Assembly (NCBI GenBank): GCA_030849045.1
Contig: JASAOL010000530.1
Span: forward strand, 1 to 64,000
Direction: 5' to 3'
Length of the DNA stretch: 64,000 nucleotides
From: Wallacemonas rigidus
Lineage: Eukaryota > Euglenozoa > Kinetoplastea > Trypanosomatida > Trypanosomatidae
A program made the translations under genes and the position numbers. Below, piece after piece: positions 38,989-48,803 of the stretch (within the stretch, counting starts at the first letter, position 1; every line of letters begins with the position of its first letter). The notes beneath the pieces are model-generated. The model saw only the letters and a program-made list of their open reading frames with translations, was not told the DNA's origin and made no database searches.

Positions 38989-39888
38989 CTAGCTGAGAAT
39001 GCGCTGAAAAACTTGGAACGTGGGGTCGTGTGCATCGCGGGCGTGCACAGCGAACACGACGTGCCGGAATGTGTTGTGGAAAGGACCATCGAGTAGTTTG
39101 CGGAAGATGCCCGCGACGACGGCTGGGCGGTTGCGAAACACCCCGCAGCCATACGCGCCAAGGACCAGTGCCTGCACACCGTCGTCCTGTGCGATGGCCA
39201 AGATACGGTTCAGACGCCTTTCCATAGTCTCGTCGATGAGCGCCCACAGCTGCGCCTCGGGCGCACCACGCTTGACAAAGTTACTGATTGTCGCACCGGC
39301 ATTTGGGGCTGGTGCGGAGAGCATGCTCACGTAGTAGACCTCGTCCAGGAGCGCTCCAGACTCCTCGTCGCGGAAGACGGGCACATTCGGTGAGAGGATC
39401 ATGTAGTCTGAATACAGTGTATGCGGCTTGGACGCATCATTTTTCGGAAGGCGGCCGTTGAACGCGTACATGTCCGCACCTGCACGGGTCTGCGACGCGT
39501 AGAGTGCTGAGTTCCGCGCCAAACTCTCTTCTTGTGCCTGACTGCCACCCAAGAAGCCACCGCCAGGATTGTGCGCGGAGGCGAAGCTGAGGCACAGGAC
39601 TGGCGAGGACGCGTGACAAGAGGGAGTCTCGCTTGACTTGTAAAGATCGACGAGCCGCTTGGACGCCTGTAGAGAAGACTCTGTTGTCACTTCGATGTGC
39701 GTCGTATAGTTCCCTTTCGGGGGCTGTACAGGGAGGGGTGCACCGTCGGCGATCACTCGCGTCGCAGCCACGCACGCCTCCACAGCGGACTTCAAGGACA
39801 CAGTCTTTCCTGACGCGGATTGGTACGCTCCTTTCGCTAGGATCTCGACTGTTTCGTTGCCAAGTTGGCGACGCGCCGCGCGATTCAT
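38989..39888 (-). CDS. Microbial-type poly(ADP-ribose) glycohydrolase-like protein
   Basis: A 299-residue macrodomain-fold protein of the TIGR02452/DUF2263 group, whose studied bacterial members remove ADP-ribose units from poly(ADP-ribose). The PARG signature GGG-X7-QEE is intact: Gly109-Gly111, Gln119, Glu120 and the catalytic Glu121, preceded by FASAHNP. A second ligand loop, GAYGCGVFRN (244-253), also matches. The preceding ~80 residues form the usual N-terminal helical part. The frame continues upstream to 40152 as leader; the ATG at 39888 gives the normal family start. It differs from the larger canonical eukaryotic PARG. Substrate could be poly- or mono-ADP-ribose. Confidence 0.9.
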   Translation of the reverse strand: MNRAARRQLGNETVEILAKGAYQSASGKTVSLKSAVEACVAATRVIADGAPLPVQPPKGNYTTHIEVTTESSLQASKRLVDLYKSSETPSCHASSPVLCLSFASAHNPGGGFLGGSQAQEESLARNSALYASQTRAGADMYAFNGRLPKNDASKPHTLYSDYMILSPNVPVFRDEESGALLDEVYYVSMLSAPAPNAGATISNFVKRGAPEAQLWALIDETMERRLNRILAIAQDDGVQALVLGAYGCGVFRNRPAVVAGIFRKLLDGPFHNTFRHVVFAVHARDAHDPTFQVFQRILS

Positions 39889-40549
39889 GGTTGATCGAGT
39901 AGGAAAGAGAAATGGCAACGTGCGCGCGTGGGTACAAAAGACACCACGAAGCGATTGGTAGATTCTGTTGTTCTGGCAAAGACCACGTTCATGAATGGGC
40001 GAACAGAAACGCGTTAGAAGACGAGAGAGAGAGACCGAGCGAAGGGGGGGGGGCAAGGTAAAGGCGAGCGTGCGGATGATCAAGCCAGGAACGCCACTGG
40101 CAGCATCGCTAGCGGTTCGTGGTCGCTCAAAATACTGTGAGTGTGACGGCAACCGTACTTCCAGGTGGGAGTCGATGCTCTCGTGGGGAAGGGCGAAGGA
40201 AAGACGGAGCCTGCCTGACGACTACGCGAGAGACGTATAAACGCATAGAGTGGACGGAGGTAGAGAGAGGGAGAGACGTGACACGGTACGAACATGCTGT
40301 TCCCGTTGGCAGTCAGCGCCGCTATTTCTCCCGTCATGTGCAACAGGGTGTTCGTGCATTTGAGAGAGATGATTTTTTTTTTTCTTTCTCAACAGCGAGG
40401 GCGATGGGGAGTGGGGAGTAGGGAAGCCGCGAGGCCAGACGAACGGTGTGACTGGCGCAACAAGCCAAAGCAAAGAAAAACAAAAGAAGAGCGCGCACAC
40501 CAGCCTTGAGTGCGTTCCTCGCGGGCTGGCCAGAAACCGAATGACGTAA
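39889..40549. other. Intergenic region
   Basis: Leader of the PARG-like gene with a transcript-strand pyrimidine tract at about 40052-40018, and the 3' UTR of the dynein light intermediate chain gene with a T-run near 40373. No gene seen. Confidence 0.6.
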
Positions 40550-42385
40550 CTAGAGCGTCTCCCAGATCATGGGCTCATCGCCGCGTTCCTGCAGGCCATC
40601 GCTGCGACCAGACACGGCTGCGCCTGAGCGAAGACCCCAGTCCGCAGCGTCTGGAACGCCCGCAAGGCTGCCATCACGGCCGCATGTCTCGGCGAAGCGG
40701 CGTTGCAGATGCGTCTGATGCGCCTGGAAGCCGTTTTCCGCGGCACAACCGCGGAGGGCGGCCGCATGATCCCACTCCGGCGGCGGCGTGCTGACGCGCA
40801 TAGGATCAACTGGCGGCATCGACACCTGCTCTGACGCCACGAACTCGTTCAAGAGCCCCAGCGCATCGAGACCACAAGGGAGAAAGGCACCGGGGTACAA
40901 CTTAGCTGTGCTGGCGTGCGTCAGCCAGTCCAACGACTCGTCCGCCGCCTCTGCAGCGCCATCGCTGCGCGGTTGAAGCAGATACACAATGTACTGCCAA
41001 AGGACACGATAGAGGGGATTCACCAGTGGTATGTGCTCTCCGGCTGTGGGCGCCGACATGGCGTGGACGCGCCCGCTCACCGCCGCCAAGGCGCAGCGGT
41101 GGTGGATGGCGTAGTGTCGAACGAGCTGCGCCACGAGCTGCGGCAGCGCGCAGTTCATGACGTCCATGGCGTGTCGCATGCCCTCCGGAATGAGCACATC
41201 CATCAACGCGCGCTCCTCCTCCGTCAGTGGTGTGTCTGCTGTCGTGCAGGCTCTCGACAAATGCTCGAGTTTGTCCGTCTTGGTGCACACAATAATGGCC
41301 TTCAGCGGACTCACCGTCGGCGTGCCTTGCGGAAGTCGCAGGCACTCACGGTTCACATCGTCCAGCTGAACACCGGGGGCAACGAGGGTTTCATCGGCAC
41401 TGCGCGCCTGCACCGCGGCGCGGACCGCACGAAGCTGGTGCTCCTCGCGCAGCCAGAACGCCTCCATCTTCTCCATCATCTGCACGCGCCGCACCTCATC
41501 CTGTTGCGGTAGAAACGTCCGCAGCACCGAGGCAACATGCGTCTGCACCATACGGAAGGACGTGTTGAGCTGTTCCTCGATACTGCACGGCTGACTGACG
41601 TCGACAACATGACAAACGACGGCCGTCTCCAATGACTCTAATGTGGGGATCGCCATGGCGAGTGCGCCGGCACAATCGCAGCAAAAGAACTCCACCACAC
41701 GATGGGTCCGCTGTTGCCCGGTCTTGGCGTCTGTCACGGGACGTGGAAAACGCTGGATGACGTAGTCGTGGGAAATGCCTGCGCCGTGGGGCACCTCTTC
41801 CTGGTGCGCGCGGTGCTGCGTGCCACTGTTAAATCGGCGGCCCGCATCGGCCTCCGGCCACTCCTCGGTGTCCACCATGTCGTCGGCATCCTCGTCGGGC
41901 CAGTAAAGACCACGCTTCTCATCGTCCATGTCACCTGTGTGCAGGCGCGGTCCATCGTCATCGTCGGCCGTCAGCGTCGAAGGAAATTCTCGTTCGGCGG
42001 CCACACAGAGGCGCCGGCAGACGGTTCGTTTTCCTGACAAACCGCGTCCGACAAGCACCACGCGCTGACATGTGTGCTGGGACGCGGTCACGGTCGGCGG
42101 CGGGACACCGAGAATGTCCCACAGCGTTTCCTCGTAGGGTGGTGGTGACGGCGCTGCGGAGGTGTCTTTCTGCGCGTCTTCAGGCTCATCCTTGGCTGCC
42201 GCGTCGAGTGCGCTGTTCATGTCGAATGCCACATCGGGAGTAGGAGCCGAGGAGACGACGTCCTTCCCGGTATTAGGCGAAGACACATCGAAGTTTCCGC
42301 CAGCCGATGTCTGCCGTCTCCCCACCGGCGTGTCGGGCGTCGGAGGCGAAACGGATCCGCTGGAGGACCTGGATTCAGACTCCAT
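40550..42385 (-). CDS. Dynein light intermediate chain family protein
   Basis: 611 residues. These proteins link the dynein heavy chain to cargo adaptors (dynein-1) or serve the retrograde IFT motor (dynein-2). The first ~85 residues are disordered. ETLWDILG precedes a Ras-like G-domain core: a Walker A-like loop GRGLSGKRT (113-121) in which Arg replaces the usual Ser/Thr after GK, and a VCTKTDKL segment matching the G4 position (about 364). An acidic insert (about 139-190) enlarges the domain. The C-terminal ~100 residues are Pro/Ala-rich. The frame starts at 42403 with TTG, so the ATG at 42385 is used. I cannot choose between the dynein-1 and dynein-2 subtypes. Confidence 0.8.
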   Translation of the reverse strand: MESESRSSSGSVSPPTPDTPVGRRQTSAGGNFDVSSPNTGKDVVSSAPTPDVAFDMNSALDAAAKDEPEDAQKDTSAAPSPPPYEETLWDILGVPPPTVTASQHTCQRVVLVGRGLSGKRTVCRRLCVAAEREFPSTLTADDDDGPRLHTGDMDDEKRGLYWPDEDADDMVDTEEWPEADAGRRFNSGTQHRAHQEEVPHGAGISHDYVIQRFPRPVTDAKTGQQRTHRVVEFFCCDCAGALAMAIPTLESLETAVVCHVVDVSQPCSIEEQLNTSFRMVQTHVASVLRTFLPQQDEVRRVQMMEKMEAFWLREEHQLRAVRAAVQARSADETLVAPGVQLDDVNRECLRLPQGTPTVSPLKAIIVCTKTDKLEHLSRACTTADTPLTEEERALMDVLIPEGMRHAMDVMNCALPQLVAQLVRHYAIHHRCALAAVSGRVHAMSAPTAGEHIPLVNPLYRVLWQYIVYLLQPRSDGAAEAADESLDWLTHASTAKLYPGAFLPCGLDALGLLNEFVASEQVSMPPVDPMRVSTPPPEWDHAAALRGCAAENGFQAHQTHLQRRFAETCGRDGSLAGVPDAADWGLRSGAAVSGRSDGLQERGDEPMIWETL

Positions 42386-43470
42386 CGCGGAGGAATGAAC
42401 CAAGGTCGATGGCTAGCTGTGTGGGTGGGTGTATGTGTGTGCGGAGACAGCTCTATCGGAACCCACCGACCGTGTATGAGAGGAAGATAAAATAAAATAA
42501 ATCAATCAAACAGGGCCACAATGCCGATAGACTTGACACAGCAGCCGAAAGAGAGAGATAGAGAGAGGCCACGGACGGGGATGAAAAGCACAACAGGAAC
42601 GAGCAGGAGATAGTCACAGTAGGTATCCGTCCAAAGAGGGCGGTGCAGCAAAAAAAAAACAGTGAATAGGGGAATCAAGTGAGGAAGCCAAGATCCCACC
42701 ACCACTACCTGGGCGGGATGATCACTCACATGACCTGGCACGCCATGCGCGCACGCTAAATGCACCTGGACGTGCGAGGCCATGCCATAATAGGAGCATG
42801 AACAGCGTTGAGGAGCTGATTGCGGACGAACAGATCGCGTGTGCATCTGTAGCTGTGAAAGGGGGGACAACACGCGTAAGCTCTCTCTCTCTTTGTCGGT
42901 TCGCCTCGTGGCATCCGCAGTCGGATACCAATGAATGGGGATACGACTGCCCACTCTGGCAGGGATGTGCGTTGATGTGAGCGCGAAGCAAGGTGTCCAC
43001 AAGTAAGGAAACAGAAAGCCGGGGAGGCGATCAAACAGAGACAAAGCGTTGGTAGAGGGCCACCAAAAATCCAAGACATTCCGCATCAACGACGGGAAGA
43101 GAAAAAAAAAAAACAGATTCGCACTTATCCGTGCATTGTCTCCCTCTTCTTCGGGTCTTTCTCGGTCGTCGTCTTCTGTGGCTGCTCCACAACACACGAC
43201 GCCTGTTCGCTGGCGAAAATAAGATCGCGCGCACCGCGAGTGTGTAGGAATGTCTACACGAGGAGAACGAGAGCGAGAACCACAAAGAAAGACATAAAGA
43301 GAGAGAGAGAGTGAGTATGACCTTACTTCGCCTTTACTTTTGACATTAGTATTATTGTGTTGTTGGAGATGTGCGTGCTGCGATCGGACGGCCGAGACAC
43401 CCTTCTGATGCGCATATGCGTACCCATCGCGTGCGTGTTCTGGCTACCATGAACGCGGTGTCTCGTTGAC
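42386..43470. other. Intergenic region
   Basis: Leader of the dynein gene with CT-rich transcript-strand sequence near 42570-42545, and the 3' UTR of the desaturase gene with an A-run near 43103 and a GA repeat near 43300. The open frame at 42502-43197 has no coding character. Confidence 0.6.
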
Positions 43471-44709
43471 CTACTCCTGGGCGACCTTTTCTTGTCCTTT
43501 TCCGTACTTCTCCATGTGATCGAACGTGCTGAGGATGTTCTCCTGAATCGTGTCGTAATGAATGTACTTGATCTTGCGCTCTTCGCAGAACTTCCTCACA
43601 ATAGGGGCGAGGTACGCGTAGTAGCCGTGATGCACGCGCGGGAAGAGATGATGCTCGATTTGGAAGTTGAGACCGCCGTTGATCTGACCCCACCACCAGC
43701 CGCCGAAGTTGCAGCTTGTTTCGACTTGGCAAGCGACAAAGTCTCTGCCATCGCTTGTGCCGACCTTCTTCGCACCAGCGAAATTGTGGGAAATGAGAAA
43801 GAAAAAGGCGAGATAGAAGCCACCGAGCATGTACAGAAACAAGAAGTTGAAGGCACCGTCGGCCACGCTGGTGGCGTGCAGAAAGCTGCAGAACATGCGG
43901 AAGGGCACGATCAACATCATGGCCAAACTGATGTTCCACTGGTCGCGGAAGAGCTCCTGCTTCTTTGACGGACCGCGCGCCAGAAACGCGATGTTGCTGA
44001 AGACGTGCACAGGGCCAAAGACAGCCTCCAGCACAAAGACGTAGAACTGCTGTAGGCAGTACGCGATGTGCGTCGGAATGCGCGAGTGGAGCCGCAGGAG
44101 AGGGATATCGAGGTCATGATCGCGGCCAGGTTCGTTGGTGTAAATGTGATGCACAAAGTCGTGGCTCATGATCCAGCCGATGCTGCTACCACCCAGGAGG
44201 TCCTGCGTCACACCAAACAAGCGGTTCACGCGCCAGTCAGCGCTGAGCGCGCCGTGGTTGGCGTCGTGCTGTACGTTGAGACCGACCATGGCCATGGCCA
44301 GGGACTGCAGAACTGTGAAGTAGTAGGCGCGCCGCCAGAAGAGTGAGTAGAGATCGAAGCCCAGCATCAGTCCGACCCAGAGCGCCGCTTTCAGGTAGTA
44401 GTACCAGGGTGCGAACCCCTTCGTGGGCTCAATCACTGGGCGGACCAGGTCACACAACGCGAGGTAGTTGTCGAACTCTGGCTGCTTGCGCTGCTCAATG
44501 CGGGCGTCGGGGTGGACGTCCTTCTCGGCTACCTGATACTCTGCGTAGAGCTCGTGTGGAAAACGGCGGCGGTGGTAGCTGAGGAAGATCGCTGAGCACT
44601 CATGGCCATTACACATGCGCACCATCATCGGACCACCTGGATGCATCTGCGCGATTTTTTCGGTATCGTAGTAGATACCATCGATGGACAAGACGTTCTC
44701 CATGCTCAT
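43471..44709 (-). CDS. Cytochrome b5-fused front-end fatty acid desaturase, probably delta-4
   Basis: An ER membrane enzyme adding a double bond between an existing one and the carboxyl end of polyunsaturated fatty acids, with electrons from its own heme domain. 412 residues: a short N-terminal cytochrome b5 part with HPGG at 23-26 and a second candidate heme His at 46; then the three histidine boxes HDANH (148-152), HDFVHH (183-188) and QIEHH (350-354), the Gln being the front-end hallmark. Hydrophobic helices lie around 105-145 and 262-308. The b5 domain is shorter than usual, lacking about 20 residues before HPGG. Delta-4 specificity is from remembered synteny with LmjF.14.1340, not from sequence. 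Confidence 0.9.
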   Translation of the reverse strand: MSMENVLSIDGIYYDTEKIAQMHPGGPMMVRMCNGHECSAIFLSYHRRRFPHELYAEYQVAEKDVHPDARIEQRKQPEFDNYLALCDLVRPVIEPTKGFAPWYYYLKAALWVGLMLGFDLYSLFWRRAYYFTVLQSLAMAMVGLNVQHDANHGALSADWRVNRLFGVTQDLLGGSSIGWIMSHDFVHHIYTNEPGRDHDLDIPLLRLHSRIPTHIAYCLQQFYVFVLEAVFGPVHVFSNIAFLARGPSKKQELFRDQWNISLAMMLIVPFRMFCSFLHATSVADGAFNFLFLYMLGGFYLAFFFLISHNFAGAKKVGTSDGRDFVACQVETSCNFGGWWWGQINGGLNFQIEHHLFPRVHHGYYAYLAPIVRKFCEERKIKYIHYDTIQENILSTFDHMEKYGKGQEKVAQE

Positions 44710-45822
44710 GGCACGTCAGAAGGAGCGAGCGAAAAGGTACAGAAGAGCGAGGGCAGAAAATGTGTAAAAAGCGGCGAAAAAGGAGGAGTGGCGGGACCAC
44801 AAGAATGTCGTCGCGTTGAAGAGAACGCGAGGTGCACCAGTCTGCCACGATGGGAAGAGGTCCAAGCGCGTCAAGGCGGATGGCTTAGTGCGTCTCTCGC
44901 TTACGGATTGTTGCGAGCGCGCGTGCAGCTAGACAAAGAGCAGAAGGGCGGGTGTAAGAAAGCTAAATCTCAAAGGTGCGCGACGACGTCTGTGTCAACA
45001 GCGAGGCGGGGCAGGGTTGAGGGAGAGGGCGTGGGATGATACTTTGGAGCGTGGAATGCGAGTCACGCCTGGGGCCATAAACCTGGCCGCAAGAGCGAGT
45101 GCACAACGAACAGCGAAGTGTGAGGAGACTTCTCCTCTAGTGGTGTGTGTTTGTGGGTGCGTGTTTGTGGGTGCGTGAGAGAGAGAGAGAGAGTCCTTGT
45201 GGATTTATCAGCTGCACACACAGGTGCACACACATACACGCGACAACACGAAAACGTATCCGCACCGCTCCCTCCACGCGAGCCGCAGGGAACCGTGGCT
45301 CCACACACGGGAGAGAGACACATACACGCGTCAGGCTTGACGTACCGAGCGATATATGATCGATTGCGTCAGCGCGCGTATATCCGTATGTGTGAGATAT
45401 TTTGTGTGATGCGACAGGGGGATCCACCTCCACACGGTCTCGTCCTCTTTCGTTCTTTTGCCTGCGTACTTTTTTTTTTTTTTCGTTGTCTCGGATGAGG
45501 TCAGAGCCGGCACAGTCCCTCTTCTTGCGGGACAGCACGTTGGTTCGTGCAGTGCACCGCACAGAAGAGAAAAAGTAGAACGACCGACACATAGACTGCG
45601 AGAACTTGTGAGATGACAGCCCAAAGAAGGAAAGGTGAGAAAAAAGACACTGCGGCAACGATGACAACGATACGGTAAGCAAGGCCAACCATACATAATG
45701 TCTCAAGAGTGACGGTGGACGAAAGGGCGAGGAGGCGGCCAGACAAGCCAGCAAGGCTTGTGGGTCAGCCTTGCTTGTCAGCGGCGGGCAACTTCCTTCC
45801 GTTTGTTTCTTAATTATCTTCC
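44710..45822. other. Intergenic region
   Basis: CT-rich transcript-strand sequence at about 44790-44718 is probably the desaturase splice signal. A GA run lies at 45177-45193, and a T-run (plus strand) near 45471-45483 in the 3' UTR of the DnaJ/TPR gene. No credible gene. Confidence 0.6.
45177..45193. repeat. (GA)n microsatellite
   Basis: Seventeen bases of GA on the plus strand between the DnaJ/TPR and desaturase genes. Confidence 0.85.
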
Positions 45823-47454
45823 CTAACGATTGAAGAAGAAGAACTGCTGCTGGTGACCACCAGGCGCGTGACCAGGACCACCACCGGGGCCCGGGTGGAA
45901 TTGGAAGGAGCCACCCTGGCCAAAGAAGGGATGCCCAAAGAACGGGTTGCCCTGCTGCTGCTGTTGCTGTGCATTGGGGTTCATGACGTCTTCGCCGTTG
46001 TCGTAGCGCGCACGCAATTCCTCATCGAGCAGCACCTCCTTGGCCTCGTTGATGTCACGGAACAGTTTATCCTCCTTCTCGCGCTCGCTCTCCGTCAACT
46101 CCTTGGACCGAAGCTGGTCGGGGTGGTGCGTTTTGGCCAGTTTTCGGTAGGCGCGGCGGATCTCCTTCGCCGACGCACTCTTCTTAATGCCAAGGATCTT
46201 GTAGTAGTCCTTGCGCGCACCCGTCCGCTTCAACTTTTCGATCTTGCTGTGTAATTGTTCGACCTGGGGGCTGTGCGGGTTCAGCTGCTTCGCTTTTTGG
46301 AGCGTCGTCTCCGCGGCGGGCACGTTATCGTCGAGTAGATGCAGCTCAATCACCTGGATCATTGCGTCGAAAGACGCAGGGTTGCCCTCGCCGAGGCGCG
46401 CGACGATGCGCTCGCAGTCGCGCAGCCCGCGCACTGTGTCGCGGTTGGCCACCGCGATCTCGCAGCGCCACTGGAGAAGCTGATCCTCGTACGGCGGGCG
46501 CGCCTCTATTTGAAACGCCTCATCTATCGTCTCTAGCGCCACATCGAATTTTTTCGATTTGATGGCAGACTCGACGCCGCTGACAATGCGCTGCTGCGCG
46601 CGGATAAGCTTGTGTAGTGCCGCACATGGGGCGTACTCGGGGTCCAGCGCCAGGCACCGTCTAAGCTCGGATCTGGCTTGTTCCAGTGCACCGAGAGAGC
46701 GCAGAGCGCGCGCATTCAGGGCGATGGCCGGCAAGCGGCTCGCGTCACGCTGAAGCACATGCTTGAGCTCTGTTGTGGCCACTTGGTTGTCATGCACGGC
46801 CAGCGCACACGCGGCGCGGTGCAGGCGGAGGTCCGCATTATCGCGCCCGTAGTCTTGAATGACACCAGCCAGTAGTGATACACACTCACGGTACTGCTGG
46901 AACACGGCACCGTCCGAGGGACTCACCGCCGTGAGCGTTTCTAGAGGCGCGTTCACCACACTCGCGACCTTCTGCCAACGTGCGGCGTAGCCTCTCAATT
47001 TGTGCAGCTCCCCCTGCAGAGCGCGGAGAGTCGCCTCACTTTTTTTCGCTTTGCGGTACGCGAGGAGTAAGTGCTGGCCGTCCTCGATCGCTGCGGCCAG
47101 CTCACCGTTCTGTGCTCTTAGAGACATACGAAGCGCCAGGGCGTCAGCATGTTCAGGGTGGTGCTGGAGGAGGGTATCCAAATCTGCGAGCGCTTCTGGT
47201 ACGTTGCGTTGGATGGATTGAAGCTCAGCACGACTGTAGAGCGCGCGGTCACTACCCGGGTCGCGCATCAGCGCCTCGGTGTACTTGGCCAGCGCCTCTT
47301 GATAATGTCCCTGGCCCATGGATTTGTCGCCTGAACGCAGCAGCTCGCGTAGCCCGTCTTCTTCATCCACACTGATCGCGCCGTGCACCGGGGCAATGTC
47401 CGCGCACACCATCACAAGTAGTGTGAGGTACAAAAGGGGATGTACGGTGCGCAT
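45823..47454 (-). CDS. ER DnaJ/TPR co-chaperone, DNAJC3/P58IPK-like
   Basis: 543 residues: signal peptide (about 1-24, ending near PVHG), TPR repeats across about 32-395, and a C-terminal J domain from about 415 with HPD at 444-446 and helix [13 protein letters not shown]. This order, TPRs then J domain behind a signal peptide, is that of DNAJC3/P58IPK, which passes misfolded clients to BiP in the ER lumen. The tail is Gln-, Gly-, Phe- and His-rich and ends FFFFNR, with no KDEL-type retention signal. The frame opens at 47463 with TTG; the ATG at 47454 starts the signal peptide. Confidence 0.9.
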   Translation of the reverse strand: MRTVHPLLYLTLLVMVCADIAPVHGAISVDEEDGLRELLRSGDKSMGQGHYQEALAKYTEALMRDPGSDRALYSRAELQSIQRNVPEALADLDTLLQHHPEHADALALRMSLRAQNGELAAAIEDGQHLLLAYRKAKKSEATLRALQGELHKLRGYAARWQKVASVVNAPLETLTAVSPSDGAVFQQYRECVSLLAGVIQDYGRDNADLRLHRAACALAVHDNQVATTELKHVLQRDASRLPAIALNARALRSLGALEQARSELRRCLALDPEYAPCAALHKLIRAQQRIVSGVESAIKSKKFDVALETIDEAFQIEARPPYEDQLLQWRCEIAVANRDTVRGLRDCERIVARLGEGNPASFDAMIQVIELHLLDDNVPAAETTLQKAKQLNPHSPQVEQLHSKIEKLKRTGARKDYYKILGIKKSASAKEIRRAYRKLAKTHHPDQLRSKELTESEREKEDKLFRDINEAKEVLLDEELRARYDNGEDVMNPNAQQQQQQGNPFFGHPFFGQGGSFQFHPGPGGGPGHAPGGHQQQFFFFNR

Positions 47455-48803
47455 GGGATGCAAGCACGTCGTTCACAGCGGGTGCGACTACGGAGAGGGG
47501 AGACAACAGAGATAAAGAGAAGAAACGTGGTAAACAACTATGATAGTGCCGTTGATGTGTGTGTGTGTGTATCTGTATTGAACGTGTAACGACGCTGCAC
47601 GATTTTTGAATGAGCCGAGTAGTTGTGTGTGTCGAGAGAGAGAGATCGCTGTTGATGTGCGCGTGCAACGACAGCAGGCCGAAAGGCGGATACGAGGAGA
47701 ATAGGGCGAAGGAAACGTGACACGTGCCGCTATCAGGCGTGGAGGCGGATGTCTGTTGGAACAACAAGCACCTTGTTGTAGTACGAGGCTCTTAATGTGC
47801 AGACATCACTGCCGTACCTCACTGCAACGCAGACGGTACAAAGGCGCACATGCAGCCTGAAGGCCACAGTGGCGTGAGCTGCAAACGCGCTGGCGACACG
47901 GTAGTTGTCCGGCTGTGGTCTGCCGCGTGAATCGAAAAACACACAAGTGAAGTTGAGAGAGCGTCCTTGTCTTGCAGATTCTGCGTTGAACCAGATGGGC
48001 GAATAAAAAAAAAATGAAAATAAGAAATGGGAAAATCGCGTGCGAGAAACCATTCACAACAGAAAAGGAAAAAAAAGGGGGGTGGTCCGAGTCGACGGAC
48101 TTCGGCACTCCATAGAACTGCTTCTATGACTCTATGTCTTTGGGCTCTTCACTTTCAGATACCGATTGTTCATCTCGAAGGTTGGGCACAGCCGTACTGG
48201 AGACGCGATCAGCTTCGCCTTCTCAAGAAGAGATGGAAATAAGAGGGCGAGCGGTGTGGTACAAGGCGAATCAATGATTCTGTCCACACGGAGATGTGTG
48301 TGTGTGTGTGTGTGTGTGTGAGCGTGTGCTGAGGGAGTGTAGAGAGACGAAGAACGAAAAAAAAAAAAGAGCACCATTATGACTCACTGGACGGCGTCAA
48401 TGAGGCATATCATGTAGAAGGAGGAGGAGAACAAAAAAAAAAAAAGCGTCGCGAATAACATGATCGCCTACCAGAGGGAAAAAAAAAACAAGGGAGTCAA
48501 GAGTCAGCGGTAAGAAAGCCCCTGACAGAAGAGAAGGAGAGAGAGAGAGGCTTTGTATCCGTCAACATGAGACCTCCAATACCCCGTTTCCCGTCTGTGT
48601 TCCGGCCGCATGAACAGGAATTACTTCGTGTTCTGTACAGCTGAAACAGGCAGAAGAAGTAAACAAAAAAGGACAAGCGCGCAGAAAGCCGAAGGAGGTC
48701 GAAGATGAACGACCGAGTGCGGCAGTAGAAACAGAAGCCAGTGAAACGGAAGACGAAACAATGTCTGCAGAACGGCTTGTTATGCTCGGGGGTTGAGGAA
48801 GCT
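47455..48803. other. Long intergenic region
   Basis: Leader of the DnaJ/TPR gene (CT-rich transcript strand near 47528-47490) and a long 3' UTR of SHMT with several A-runs (48005, 48070, 48358, 48435, 48480) and a TG run. No credible gene. Confidence 0.6.
48295..48320. repeat. (TG)n microsatellite
   Basis: Twenty-six bases of TG in the SHMT 3' UTR. Confidence 0.9.
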
